A DNA stretch of 64,000 bases from Effrenium voratum (taxonomy: Eukaryota > Sar > Dinophyceae > Suessiales > Symbiodiniaceae), in assembly GCA_963377175.1 (NCBI GenBank), contig CAUJNA010003246.1, positions 349,643 through 413,642 of the forward strand, read 5' to 3'. The position numbers and the translations under genes were made by a program. Numbering within the stretch: position 1 is the first letter of the stretch; each line of letters begins with the position of its first letter. Below the pieces are notes generated by a model. The model searched no databases and had not been told where the DNA came from. It saw nothing but the letters and a program-made list of their open reading frames with translations. Positions 46,515-54,610 of the stretch are shown here, in pieces.

Positions 46515-46645
46515 TGGTTGTGGATGGGGGTAGTTAAGGGTTGGTTAAGGGTTGCTTACGGATAGTTAAGGGTTGGTCAAGGGTTGGTTAAGGGTTGATA
46601 CGGGTTGGTTACGGTTTGGTGAATGAAGGGTTGGTTAATGGGTTT
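46515..46645. repeat. GGTTAAGGGTT-type degenerate short repeat
   Basis: GGTTAAGGGTTG, GGTCAAGGGTTG and GATAGTTAAGGGTTG recur every 10-15 bases. It superficially resembles telomeric DNA but has no regular 7-bp TTTAGGG unit. Confidence 0.75.
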
Positions 46646-47043
46646 GCTAGTTTAGAGTTGGTTTGAGGCTGGGCTCCGTGCCCGTGGCTGTGCGGGGACG
46701 CTGGGGGTCCAGCAAAAGTTTCGGGCTGGAGGGAGCGGGAGGATACCATTGGGGGGTGGGGGTGGCCTTTTTCGGGGTTCCGTGTCAATTTGCCGCTGCC
46801 TTCTGTTCAGAGGTTTCGTTTTTTCGGGGTTCCCTGCTATAGTAATTTGCGGATGCCTTCCTTCCGGAAGAATGCTTTGTTGGGATTCCTGGTTAATTTG
46901 CAGGCGCCGACCGACCTTTCCACTGGTCCATGCTTCGGTCCAGCTCTACGCAAGGGAAGTAAGTGAACATCCCCCAAACATGGGAAAGTCGCCGTGTTTC
47001 TTCTGAGGGCGTTTCGGCTTTCAGCAAAAACATATGTATAATT

Positions 47044-47048
47044 ATTAC
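47044..47048. repeat. Target-site duplication of the copia element, left
   Basis: ATTAC, identical to 54720-54724. Five bases is the standard length for Ty1/copia integrases. Confidence 0.93.
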
Positions 47049-47147
47049 TGCCAAGAGTTGCATTCATATACAGATGAGAGTCAAATGAAACGCTTCGACG
47101 AACTGAAGCCCCTTTGAAGCTCAAAAAGCCTGACCTGCACCTTAGCA
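47049..47147 (+). repeat. 5' LTR of the copia element, 99 bp
   Basis: TGCCAAGAGTTGCATTCATA ... GACCTGCACCTTAGCA. It equals the 3' LTR in all 99 positions. It is very short for an LTR (Drosophila copia: 276 bp). The promoter and polyadenylation signal must lie in it, but I recognise neither a TATA box nor AATAAA. Confidence 0.95.
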
Positions 47148-47159
47148 GGTTATGAGCCC
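47148..47159 (+). promoter_or_regulatory. Primer-binding site, half-tRNA initiator Met type
   Basis: GGTTATGAGCCC follows the LTR without a gap. It has no TGG start, so it does not fit the usual tRNA 3' end. It is complementary to the anticodon arm GGGCUCAUAACC of a Met-type tRNA. Drosophila copia has GGTTATGGGCCC at the same place and uses the 5' half of initiator tRNA-Met; the present site differs from it in one base. Confidence 0.75.
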
Positions 47160-47176
47160 AAGGTAGCTGAAAGGAC

Positions 47177-48900
47177 ATGAGGTCCAGGCGCCGCAATGCT
47201 CAGCTAGGAGCTCAAGGCGCAGAAGGAGCTGGAGGCGATGGTGGAGAAGGAGAACCGCTAGCGGTGGAGGACGGAAATCCTCATGAAGGAGAACAGGAAC
47301 AGGGGGAGGGATCGCAGAGGGCACCTGCCCCGGAGAGGGAGAATGTGCAGCCGGCACCTGGGTTGGAGTTGATTGGACAGGAGATGGTGGTGAAGCCGCC
47401 CGGCAGTGGAAAAGGGTCAGCCGCGACCAGAGCTCGACCAGCTGGAGTCGAATCGGGTGGTGATGGAGCAGGTCGGGAAGTTGCCGGCGAGCAGGGACCC
47501 GGGACCCCAAGCTCGTCAATGGTGCAACGGAGGCTGTGGTCTACGGCATCGAGAAACCCGTGGGCGACGCCGGGGGCGGTAGAGCTACAACCAGGAGGTG
47601 ATCAGGATCTTCGGGGACCAGCAGGGCAACCGGAGAGCTATGGGCCTCTTTTTACCCAGGAGCAGCTGGAATATTTGAAACGCTGGGATCGACCCGGCGG
47701 GTTGGTGAACTTGGGGGAGATGCGAGATCCTCCGCTTAGGCGGCCAGACTTCTTGCCCCGAGAGCAACCTCAGCTTCTGGACGCGGGAGCGGGGGATGGT
47801 CAATTGCAGAGGCCAAGAGAGGTGGATTCCATGAGGTTGGAGATCAAGCGGCTCATGGAGGAGAACAAAAGATTGAAGGCGGGAAACAACTCGGGGGAGA
47901 CCTACACGACGCCGGACCCGCCCAACGGCAAGGTCGAGGAGGACGACAAGCGGGAGTCCTCGGAGGAGATGATTCGGGACGATGAGAAGGGCGATCACTT
48001 GGCCATCATCTTGAAGCTCATGGAGGGCATGCAGCAGATCCAGAAGAAGCTCCTCGCGGGTGGTTCCAGGAGCACGGAGGAGGAATCGGTGGAGGTGGTC
48101 AAGGCTGGAGCGGTGGAGTTGCCGATGCTGGCGGAGCTCAATGCAGAAACCAGCTCGATTGACTTGCAGGACTGGTTGACGTTGATCACTCCGGCGATGT
48201 CAGATTTGTCGGAGACAAGCCAGGAATGGTGGGAGCTGGTCCTGCAGGAAGCCAAGCGGTGGTACGGCGACTACATGCAGGAGACGCCGCTCAAGCGCCT
48301 CACCATGGTACCAAAGGTGGGAGAGTCGCAAAGCTCAAGGTGGAGACGAGTGGAGCGGAAGGCGGTCACCCTTCTGATCAAGGCCGTTCCGGATGCGGTG
48401 AAGGACGAGGTCGTGGCTACGAAAAGCCTCAACGCCTTTTCCTTGGTGTGCCGGCTGATGATGATGTACCAGCCGGGCGGTATAGCAGAGCGGGCGGGAA
48501 TCCTGCGCAACCTGGAGCAGCCGGGAGAGGCGACCAACATCCAGGCCGCGGTCACGGGCATCAGACGATGGCTGAGGTGGAAGAGACGTGCGGAAGAGAT
48601 CGGAGTCTCGCTCCCCGATCCCTCGGTGTTGAATCGAGGTCTTCATCGGTTGACGAGGAAGGTGTTGGAGGGGAACAGGGATCTGAACTTCAAGATCAAC
48701 CTGGCGAAGTCGCAGCTGCAGGTGGACACTGTTCCGACCTATGCCACGATCGGGGTGTACTGTGAGCACCTCTTGTCGGAGCTGGAGCAGCTGGTGCACA
48801 CGGAGAAGAAGTCAGCCCCGGGAGAGATCAAGGCGAAGAAGATCGAGGGCACCTACGCGGAGGATAAAGGGGGTAAGGAGGACTTCGTCAAGGAGAAGAA
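47177..48900 (+). other. Copia Gag: head, coiled coil and capsid-like core
   Basis: Packages element RNA in the virus-like particle. The first 215 residues are Gly/Glu-rich and probably disordered. DSMRLEIKRLMEENKRLK (47823-47876) has leucine and methionine in heptad spacing. The core, from LPMLAELNAETSSIDLQDW on, has the Trp-rich helical pattern of Ty1/copia gag (UBN2-like) domains, with a QEWWELVLQEAKRWYGDY segment. The family resemblance is inferred from pattern and place only. Confidence 0.75.
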
Positions 48901-51900
48901 GCCCTGCCGGTTCTTCCTCACCGATCAAGGGTGCTGGAGAGGAGCACAATGTACCTTCAGCCATGAAGCCCGAGACGGACGCCCCAGATGCTATGTGTGT
49001 GGCGCTACAAGCCACTTTGCGAAGGACTGCTCGAGGAAGATCGCCCCCGAGCAAGCGGGGAAGAAGGACTTCAAACCGGGCGCTCCGAAGGTCGCAAAGG
49101 TGGAGACCGAGAACACCATGTCATCGACGTGCGAAAAAGGAGAAGCGCAGAAGAGCTTGGGCGGGCAAGAAGAGGTCTCGCCGAAGGGAGCAAAAGGAGA
49201 GGCGGACGCGTTGCAGAGCGTCTTGGAGGAAGCTGGGAAGATGCTCAGATCATTGACGGTGGCCCCGACAGGCAAGATCGGCAGGGACGCCAAGCTGGAG
49301 GATCTTCAGAAGCAGCTGAACGAAATGAAGATCCGGAAGTTTGGAGAGGTCAAGATCTCGAAGATTGACTTCCGGACGGAGATGGGCCTTCTGGATTCGG
49401 GGGCGACGCATGCCATGAGAGGCATGAGAGAAGGCGACGACAGGAGCGACCTGGAGACAATCGTGGTGGAATTGGCCGGAGGCCAGAGAAAGGAGCTCTT
49501 GATGACCCCGGGGAAGGTCATCATCCATGAGGAGGCGGGCGTGCAGCCGATAGTGCCCTTGGGACTTTTGGTGGACAAGTTGAATTGCGAGGTCACCTGG
49601 ACTTCCTGGGGAGCCTGCCAAATGAAGCATCCCACGTTGGGGGAAATTCCGGTGCGGATGAATGCTGGGTGCCCGGAGGTGGATCGGGATTTGGCCCTGT
49701 GCTTCATCGACATGCTAGAGCAAGTGGAGGTGGCAGGAGGTGCGAGATTGAGGTCATCTTCGGCAACTTCGAGAGGAGAAAGGGGCGTCCTGGAGGCGCT
49801 GGCGAGGAGAGAACGGGTATTCGATGGGGTGCCAGCTGGGGTGATGGCCAACGTCGTGAGCGAGCCAGCGAGCGACCTGAAGGGGATCCCATTGAATCGG
49901 AGGAGGAGAAAAAGGATGCAGCGCGGGTTTGTCCTTCACCTTTATGCGGGCGAGAAGGAGGGCTACACGTTGCAGAGGGCCCTGAAGGAGGTTGGGGGTG
50001 ACACTACTAGGCTGGTGGAAATTGACCTCAAGAGAGGGGACAATCACGACATGTTGACGGGCCCACTATACCCGTCGTTGTTGAGGGCAGCCTTGGACGG
50101 GAACATCCTCGGAGTGGTGGATGGCCCCAACTGCAGGACTCGGAGCGTGCTGAGACACTACCCGTTGCCAGCCGGGAGGCCAAGGCCGGTGAGGGGGGTG
50201 GAGCCGGAGAACTGGTTTGGGTTTCCTTGGCTGGATGAGGAGGAGAAGAAGCAGGTCTTCGAGGACGATGTACTGCTCTACCGCATGGTGATGCTGTACT
50301 GTGTGGCGGAGGAAGCTCGACGAGGCAGGAAGGTGACAACGACGGCCAGATCAAAGGTTGCGTTCTTGCTAGAGCAGCCGGAGGCGCCGTGGTACGTGCC
50401 GGAGTGCGGATCGTGGTGGCGAACCAGGAATTACGTAGCCTTCCGAGATCAACACGGGCTTCTGGAGCACGGTTTCAAGCAGGGAGACTACGGGGGGTTG
50501 GCGGTGAAGCCGACGCGTATCGTCACTGACTTGGAGGTGGATTTGCCCCCAGGAGGATCCTCATCGGCAACTACCAGAGAGATGGCAGCGGTGGCAGACT
50601 CGGCGGCCTTGTCAAGGTGGGCTCCGGGATTCATGAGAGAGGTGGCGAGATCTTTGCAACAGGAGGTCTTCGGACGGCCGGCTCATGTGAGAAAGCTAAG
50701 CTGGTTTGAGCACGTCCGCCATGGACATGTGCCATTTCGCCGGGACTGCCGAGTATGTCAGGAGGCGTCGGCAAGGGGGAAGCGGCATGCAAAAATCGCC
50801 TATCCCTACGCGGCGGTCTTGAATGCGGACTTGAGTGGCCCATACCGGGCTGGAAAGGACGTTGGGGATGCGACCCAGAAGTACTTCCTCATCGGCTCAT
50901 TCACTTGGCCTGCGGAGGAGGACCAGACAAAGTTCTTCGACGGCAAGGAGAAAGAGGAAGACGGAGAGGACTTGCCAGTCCTGGAGGAGAAGAAAGCGGA
51001 GGGTGAGGATCCAGCGTGCGAAAAAGGCGAGCTGGATGATCCAGAGGGAGATCCGGAGAAAGAGGGAGAGAGGGTAGATGGTGACGGCCAGGAGGAGGAT
51101 CCGGAGGACCGAGCCAGGAAGGAGTGTGGGGAGCCAAAGCCATTGAGGCTGATTGTCAAGGCGATCTCCCTACCCGACAAGAAGGCAAAGACGGTGCTTC
51201 AAGGGCTGCAGGACATCTACATTCAGTTGAAGAGGGAAGGTTACCCGGTCCAGAGATTGCACACGGACCGGGGAAAGGAGTTCCTGAACCACGACCTGAA
51301 GAAATGGTGCTTGGTGAGGGAGATCGAGAAAACTACAACGAGTGCAGACTCGCCGCAGCAAAGCGGTCGTGCGGAAGCTTGCATTGGCAGTCTGAAGAGC
51401 CGCATGAGGAGGCTGCTGAAGGGAGCGAAGATGGATGTGAAGTTTTGGCCAATGGCAGCTCGATACGCAGTGGTGGCCGAAGAAAAGAGGCAGCGGAACG
51501 AGCTGATGCCAGCGGCATTTGGGGAGGAGGTCTGGGTCCCAAGGAGGTCATGGAAGAGAACTCAGGATCCATTTGGGCCTACCTATGAGAAGGCGCGCTA
51601 CTTGGCCGTGGTGAAGGAGGTCACGAGCGGGCATGGAATCTTGCGGGAAGATGGCAAGATTGAGGTGGTCTCCCGGATAGTGAGAGGGGTGGTGGAACCA
51701 GAAGATCGGCTACTACCGGAGGAGGCCGAACCGCATCATCCGAGGAGACGGATCCGGGGAAAAACCCAGGTGGGAGAGGAAAAGGACCGGGAGCTTGGCG
51801 ACCTCCGCACGCTTCGGGCGGTGATTGAGGAGGAGATGGAAGCCATGGACCAAGACGGTGGAGAAGTTTTGGGAATCACGGCGGTGAAGATCAAGGAGAT

Positions 51901-52723
51901 GAAGTTGGCGGAGGAGGCCCTGGTAGAAGAAGCGATGGGTGAAGAGGAGAAACAGGTCCTTCAAACCCGAATCGCAAGTCACGCGGAGGTGATCAAGAAC
52001 AAAGAGGAGTGGCTGCCAGCGATCCAGGCCGAGGTGGACTCGCTCTTGGATGGGAAGCAGGCAGTGAGGAGAGTCACGAACGAGGAGGCGCGAGCACTTC
52101 TAGGGAGCCCGGACTACAAGGTGGACATTATGCCTGGCAAGATGGTTCCGACGGTGAAGGCGCCCAACGGTAAGAAGAAGTGCAGGATCGTCATCTGCGG
52201 GAACTACGCGGAGGGAGGAGGTAATGACTCCGACGAGTCGTTGTACGCTGGAGGATCCGACACGATCTCCATCAGGACGATCACGAAATACGCGGCGGAG
52301 CAAGATTGGGAGGCAATGGTCCTGGACATCAAGACCGCGTTCCTCAACGCCCCGCTTCAGGAGAAAGAGACGGAGGGTGAGCCGAAGAAGATATTGCTGA
52401 TGAAACCTCCGTCCATCCTCATCTCCCTGGGCTTGTGCAAGAAAGACGAGTACTGGGCGGTGGATAAGGCTCTGTATGGGCTTCGCCAGTCGCCGAGGAG
52501 GTGGTCTGTCTTTCAGGACCAGAACATGCGAGAAATGAGGTGGGAAGAAGGAGGTGGTTGCTACTGGTTGGCCCAGACGGTCTCGGACCCGAACGTCTGG
52601 AAGATCATGAAGGGGCGGGACTGGGAGGATGAGCACGGCGAGCTCGTGGGCCTGATGGCAATTACGTGGACGACATCTTGGCTTACTCGGGAGGAGGAGT
52701 CTTGCGAGAACTGTGCAAGGTGA
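47177..52723 (+). CDS. Copia Gag-Pol polyprotein, first frame (gag to RT motif A and beyond)
   Basis: 1,848 codons from the ATG 29 bases behind the primer-binding site. Order by residue: acidic/Gly-rich head (1-215), short coiled coil (about 216-235), gag core (about 310-545), CCCH finger (577-596), CCHC knuckle (605-618), aspartic protease (DSGATH at 740-745), methyltransferase-like domain (about 918-1080), integrase (about 1175-1460; D1218, D1364, E1400) and RT (about 1645 on; VLDIKTAFLNA with D1717, then ALYGLRQSP). At 52661 the frame should continue into YVDD but is off by one base; the residues after that point up to the stop are not the true product. Expected to be cut by its own protease into gag, protease, integrase and RT/RNase H. 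The start is well supported because it is the first ATG behind the LTR. Confidence 0.94.
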   Translation: MRSRRRNAQLGAQGAEGAGGDGGEGEPLAVEDGNPHEGEQEQGEGSQRAPAPERENVQPAPGLELIGQEMVVKPPGSGKGSAATRARPAGVESGGDGAGREVAGEQGPGTPSSSMVQRRLWSTASRNPWATPGAVELQPGGDQDLRGPAGQPESYGPLFTQEQLEYLKRWDRPGGLVNLGEMRDPPLRRPDFLPREQPQLLDAGAGDGQLQRPREVDSMRLEIKRLMEENKRLKAGNNSGETYTTPDPPNGKVEEDDKRESSEEMIRDDEKGDHLAIILKLMEGMQQIQKKLLAGGSRSTEEESVEVVKAGAVELPMLAELNAETSSIDLQDWLTLITPAMSDLSETSQEWWELVLQEAKRWYGDYMQETPLKRLTMVPKVGESQSSRWRRVERKAVTLLIKAVPDAVKDEVVATKSLNAFSLVCRLMMMYQPGGIAERAGILRNLEQPGEATNIQAAVTGIRRWLRWKRRAEEIGVSLPDPSVLNRGLHRLTRKVLEGNRDLNFKINLAKSQLQVDTVPTYATIGVYCEHLLSELEQLVHTEKKSAPGEIKAKKIEGTYAEDKGGKEDFVKEKKPCRFFLTDQGCWRGAQCTFSHEARDGRPRCYVCGATSHFAKDCSRKIAPEQAGKKDFKPGAPKVAKVETENTMSSTCEKGEAQKSLGGQEEVSPKGAKGEADALQSVLEEAGKMLRSLTVAPTGKIGRDAKLEDLQKQLNEMKIRKFGEVKISKIDFRTEMGLLDSGATHAMRGMREGDDRSDLETIVVELAGGQRKELLMTPGKVIIHEEAGVQPIVPLGLLVDKLNCEVTWTSWGACQMKHPTLGEIPVRMNAGCPEVDRDLALCFIDMLEQVEVAGGARLRSSSATSRGERGVLEALARRERVFDGVPAGVMANVVSEPASDLKGIPLNRRRRKRMQRGFVLHLYAGEKEGYTLQRALKEVGGDTTRLVEIDLKRGDNHDMLTGPLYPSLLRAALDGNILGVVDGPNCRTRSVLRHYPLPAGRPRPVRGVEPENWFGFPWLDEEEKKQVFEDDVLLYRMVMLYCVAEEARRGRKVTTTARSKVAFLLEQPEAPWYVPECGSWWRTRNYVAFRDQHGLLEHGFKQGDYGGLAVKPTRIVTDLEVDLPPGGSSSATTREMAAVADSAALSRWAPGFMREVARSLQQEVFGRPAHVRKLSWFEHVRHGHVPFRRDCRVCQEASARGKRHAKIAYPYAAVLNADLSGPYRAGKDVGDATQKYFLIGSFTWPAEEDQTKFFDGKEKEEDGEDLPVLEEKKAEGEDPACEKGELDDPEGDPEKEGERVDGDGQEEDPEDRARKECGEPKPLRLIVKAISLPDKKAKTVLQGLQDIYIQLKREGYPVQRLHTDRGKEFLNHDLKKWCLVREIEKTTTSADSPQQSGRAEACIGSLKSRMRRLLKGAKMDVKFWPMAARYAVVAEEKRQRNELMPAAFGEEVWVPRRSWKRTQDPFGPTYEKARYLAVVKEVTSGHGILREDGKIEVVSRIVRGVVEPEDRLLPEEAEPHHPRRRIRGKTQVGEEKDRELGDLRTLRAVIEEEMEAMDQDGGEVLGITAVKIKEMKLAEEALVEEAMGEEEKQVLQTRIASHAEVIKNKEEWLPAIQAEVDSLLDGKQAVRRVTNEEARALLGSPDYKVDIMPGKMVPTVKAPNGKKKCRIVICGNYAEGGGNDSDESLYAGGSDTISIRTITKYAAEQDWEAMVLDIKTAFLNAPLQEKETEGEPKKILLMKPPSILISLGLCKKDEYWAVDKALYGLRQSPRRWSVFQDQNMREMRWEEGGGCYWLAQTVSDPNVWKIMKGRDWEDEHGELVGLMAITWTTSWLTREEESCENCAR
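48905..49030 (+). other. Copia Gag: CCCH finger plus CCHC zinc knuckle
   Basis: Residues 577-596 fit C-x8-C-x5-C-x3-H exactly (C577, C586, C592, H596), the RNA-binding CCCH finger of the tristetraprolin type. Eight residues later C605-x2-C608-x4-H613-x4-C618 is the classical nucleocapsid knuckle. Most copia elements carry only the knuckle; a CCCH finger in front is an addition that would also bind RNA. Confidence 0.92.
49340..49720 (+). other. Copia aspartic protease domain
   Basis: LLDSGATHAM carries the catalytic Asp740 in the DSGA(T/S) box of retroviral-type proteases. The hydrophobic-hydrophobic-Gly partner motif downstream is probably VPLGLLVDKL. It processes the polyprotein as a dimer. 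Confidence 0.88.
49928..50420 (+). other. Methyltransferase-like domain between protease and integrase
   Basis: Residues about 918-1080. FVLHLYAGEKEG resembles the S-adenosylmethionine-binding motif I of C5-cytosine methyltransferases (hydrophobic-x-AG-x-G). Then VEIDLKRGDNHDML gives acidic residues where motif II/III lie, and GVVDGPNCRTRS resembles motif IV with its catalytic Cys (C986), although Asn stands where the family has the second Pro of GPPC. FLLEQPEAP (E1066) could be motif VI, but it lies 80 residues behind C986, farther than usual. No target-recognition domain is evident. Copia elements of Symbiodinium-type dinoflagellates carrying cytosine methyltransferases have been reported. 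This copy may be a diverged or inactive relative. Confidence 0.45.
50690..51560 (+). other. Copia integrase with acidic insert
   Basis: An N-terminal zinc site (His residues in WFEHVRHGHVPFRRDC, then CRVC) precedes the catalytic core. D1218 in LNADLSGPY, D1364 in LHTDRGKEF and E1400 in QQSGRAEACIGSLK form the triad; between D1364 and E1400 are exactly 35 residues. About 70 residues very rich in Glu and Asp (50915-51123) sit between the first two Asp, so these are 146 apart. The rest of the core follows the copia pattern. It joins the cDNA to the host chromosome; the ATTAC duplication is its footprint. Confidence 0.92.
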
Positions 52724-52990
52724 TCCAGAGAAAGTGGGAGACGAGTGTTCCGGAGTTTGTGAAGAAGGGTGAGAAGGTGAGGTTCTGCGGTATGGATATA
52801 AGCCGAACGGAACGTGGGTATCACCTCGGGCAGTCGTCTTACACGAAGGAGCTCCTCAGTCGGTATAAGGACGGTGGCTATGGGTCGGTGATCCCCATCG
52901 CCAAGGACATGACGGAGATGCCTGAAAAGCCGAACATCTTGCCGCACGAGGTACAGGCAGCACAGAAGGCCGTGGGGGAAGTGTTGTGGC
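52120..52990 (+). pseudogene. Copia reverse transcriptase, frameshift directly before YVDD
   Basis: VPTVKAPNGKKKCRIVICGN is the conserved start, VLDIKTAFLNAPL holds motif A (D1717), and ALYGLRQSPRRW is the copia-specific motif. Motif C, YVDDILAYS, starts at 52663 in another frame. Only two bases (AT) separate the last good codon GCA (52658-52660) from the Tyr codon, so one base is missing or two are extra. The downstream thumb (GMDISRTERGYHLGQ, then TRPDLMFATSRMS) is intact in the new frame. The loss would lie in a short A run. Confidence 0.88.
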
Positions 52991-54555
52991 TGACTACAAA
53001 GACAAGGCCCGACCTCATGTTTGCGACGAGCAGGATGTCATCGGCGGTGACGAGAGCGCCCAGGTGGGCATTGGAGATTGCAGCCCAGGTCAGGAAGTAT
53101 CTCCTGAAGACCACGGACATGGGTTTGTGGTTTGATCGGGAAATGAATGCGGGGGCTACAGGAATTGCCGAGAGGAAGATGGAGGTCTACACGGACGCAT
53201 CATTTGCTCCAGGAGGTGGACTAAGCCATGGATCGGTGGTGGTGCTGTGGAACGGCGCCCCGCTGGCGTGGAAGAGCTCGAGGCAAAGCAGCCCTACGTT
53301 GTCAACCGGAGAGGCAGAGCTGATGGAGTGCCTGGAGGGCATTGTCATGGGCGAGAGCGTGGAGGCCCTGATCTCAGAGATTGAAGAGGCGATGGGCTAC
53401 ACGTACAAGAGGCAGTTGTTATCCGACAGCTCGGCAGCCATCGCCATTACATCAGAGGCTGGTGGGAGCTGGAGAACGAGGCATCTGCGGGTCAGAGCGT
53501 TCAACTTGAGGTGGAGGCTCATGGATGAGAGCTGGTCGATCCACCACGTGATGGGGGAAACCATGCTCGCGGATCTCGGGACCAAGGCCCTCACGGGTAG
53601 GCGCATAGATGATTTGCGTCGACTATGGAGGCTGGAGCCGTTGGAGGAAGTTACGGAGGAGATCGGTGCGAGGCAGGAGAACGTCAAGGAGGCGAATGGT
53701 CGTGGAGACTTGGAGAGCATCACGGGCATGGTTAAGGTGATGACCCTCGCGAGCATGATTACGAAGGTCCAGGCGGTGAAGGAGAAATTGGAGGGCGAAG
53801 GAGACGAAGAGCCGGAGGACACCCTGAAAGTCCTGATGACGGTGGTGAGTATCATGTCCATCATCCTGTACAAGCTGGTGGAACTGGTCTGTCAGAAGGC
53901 GATCATGCCCCGGATCAGAGCCATGAGATCAGGCGGGGAGCCGGCGACGCGTGAAGGCGAGGAGGAGGAGGAGATTGAGATTGAGGAGACATCATCGACA
54001 ATTCGGAGAACGGTTGGCAGGAGTGGAGATGGGACGTCGGGGAGTACGTCTTCTACCGGAGGTGGGCCTACGCCCAGGAGTATGTCATGGAGCGAGGGGG
54101 GGCCTACGCCACAAAGTGCGTCTTCTACCGGAGGTGGAGGGAGCAGGCAATTGGGAGCCACGCCCAAGCCGAAATCCAAGCCGATGCCGAAGCGCAAGGG
54201 AGACGGTAAGGGGCGAGAGGCGAGTTGGAGGCCGAGGCAGCATTTGGAGCCGGAGCCGGAGGACGAGGAGTTGCTTCCGGGAGAAGGAGATCTGCCTACG
54301 GGGCCGTTGTTGTATAGGACCAACCATGGAGAAAGGTACCACACCTTCATGGATTGCTATGGACTGCAGAACGCCACGCGGATTCACGAGATGCTTCCGT
54401 GCCCAAGGTGCTGCACCCCGGACTTCAGGAGGCTGGTGACCAGCCTTCCGGGACCCATCTTCTTCAGGGGGCTGGGCTACTATCACTCGTTGATGTGCTG
54501 CGCGGGGGGCGAGCCGGTGCGCATCACCCTCTGCGGCTACTGCAGGACGGCTTGA
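52663..54555 (+). CDS. Copia Pol, second frame: RT end, RNase H and long C-terminal tail
   Basis: It begins with the RT YVDD box and runs to the TGA at 54553-54555. The true start is inside the polyprotein, so no start codon is expected. RNase H: VYTDASFAP (Asp at 53194), STGEAELMECLEG (from 53305), LLSDSSAAIAI (Asp at 53425) and MLADLGTKAL (Asp at 53572). After RNase H, where most copia proteins end, some 300 residues follow: a charged helix, one hydrophobic segment, a Ser/Gly/Pro repeat region and a Cys/His-rich end. The frame stays open for 1.9 kb, supporting recent function. Confidence 0.92.
   Translation, partial: YVDDILAYSGGGVLRELCKVIQRKWETSVPEFVKKGEKVRFCGMDISRTERGYHLGQSSYTKELLSRYKDGGYGSVIPIAKDMTEMPEKPNILPHEVQAAQKAVGEVLWLTTKTRPDLMFATSRMSSAVTRAPRWALEIAAQVRKYLLKTTDMGLWFDREMNAGATGIAERKMEVYTDASFAPGGGLSHGSVVVLWNGAPLAWKSSRQSSPTLSTGEAELMECLEGIVMGESVEALISEIEEAMGYTYKRQLLSDSSAAIAITSEAGGSWRTRHLRVRAFNLRWRLMDESWSIHHVMGETMLADLGTKALTGRRIDDLRRLWRLEPLEEVTEEIGARQENVKEANGRGDLESITGMVKVMTLASMITKVQAVKEKLEGEGDEEPEDTLKVLMTVVSIMSIILYKLVELVCQKAIMPRIRAMRSGGEPATREGEEEEEIEIEETSSTIRRTVGRSGDGTSGSTSSTGGGPTPRSMSWSEGGPTPQSASSTGGGGSRQLGATPKPKSKPMPKRKGDGKGREASWRPRQHLEPEPEDEELLPGEGDLPTGPLLYRTNHGERYHTFMDCYGLQNATRIHEMLPCPRCCTPDFRRLVTSLPGPIFFRGLGYYHSLMCCAGGEPVRITLCGYCRTA
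53700..54555 (+). other. Copia C-terminal tail: membrane-like segment, Gly/Pro repeats and Cys/His cluster
   Basis: TLKVLMTVVSIMSIILYKLV (from 53821) is hydrophobic enough for one membrane helix. A repeat of SSTGGG and GPTP phrases follows (54040-54150), then a Lys/Arg-rich stretch. The end has ERYHTFMDCYGLQNA and MLPCPRCC: H (54340)-x4-C (54355)-x14-C (54400)-x2-C (54409), a likely zinc site. The pattern G-x-x-YH...C ... C-x-x-C recalls small metal-binding tails with a YH-x-x-x-C motif. The role is unknown; it could anchor the complex or bind nucleic acid. Confidence 0.6.
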
Positions 54556-54610
54556 ACTGAGGGGGCTTGAAGCCGGTTTTTGGACATGCAGCACCGCATT
54601 GCAAAGCTGC

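Noticed and set aside
46515..46645. Telomere-like TTAAGGG text
   Set aside because: No regular TTTAGGG unit and an irregular period; not a telomere or clear interstitial telomeric array.
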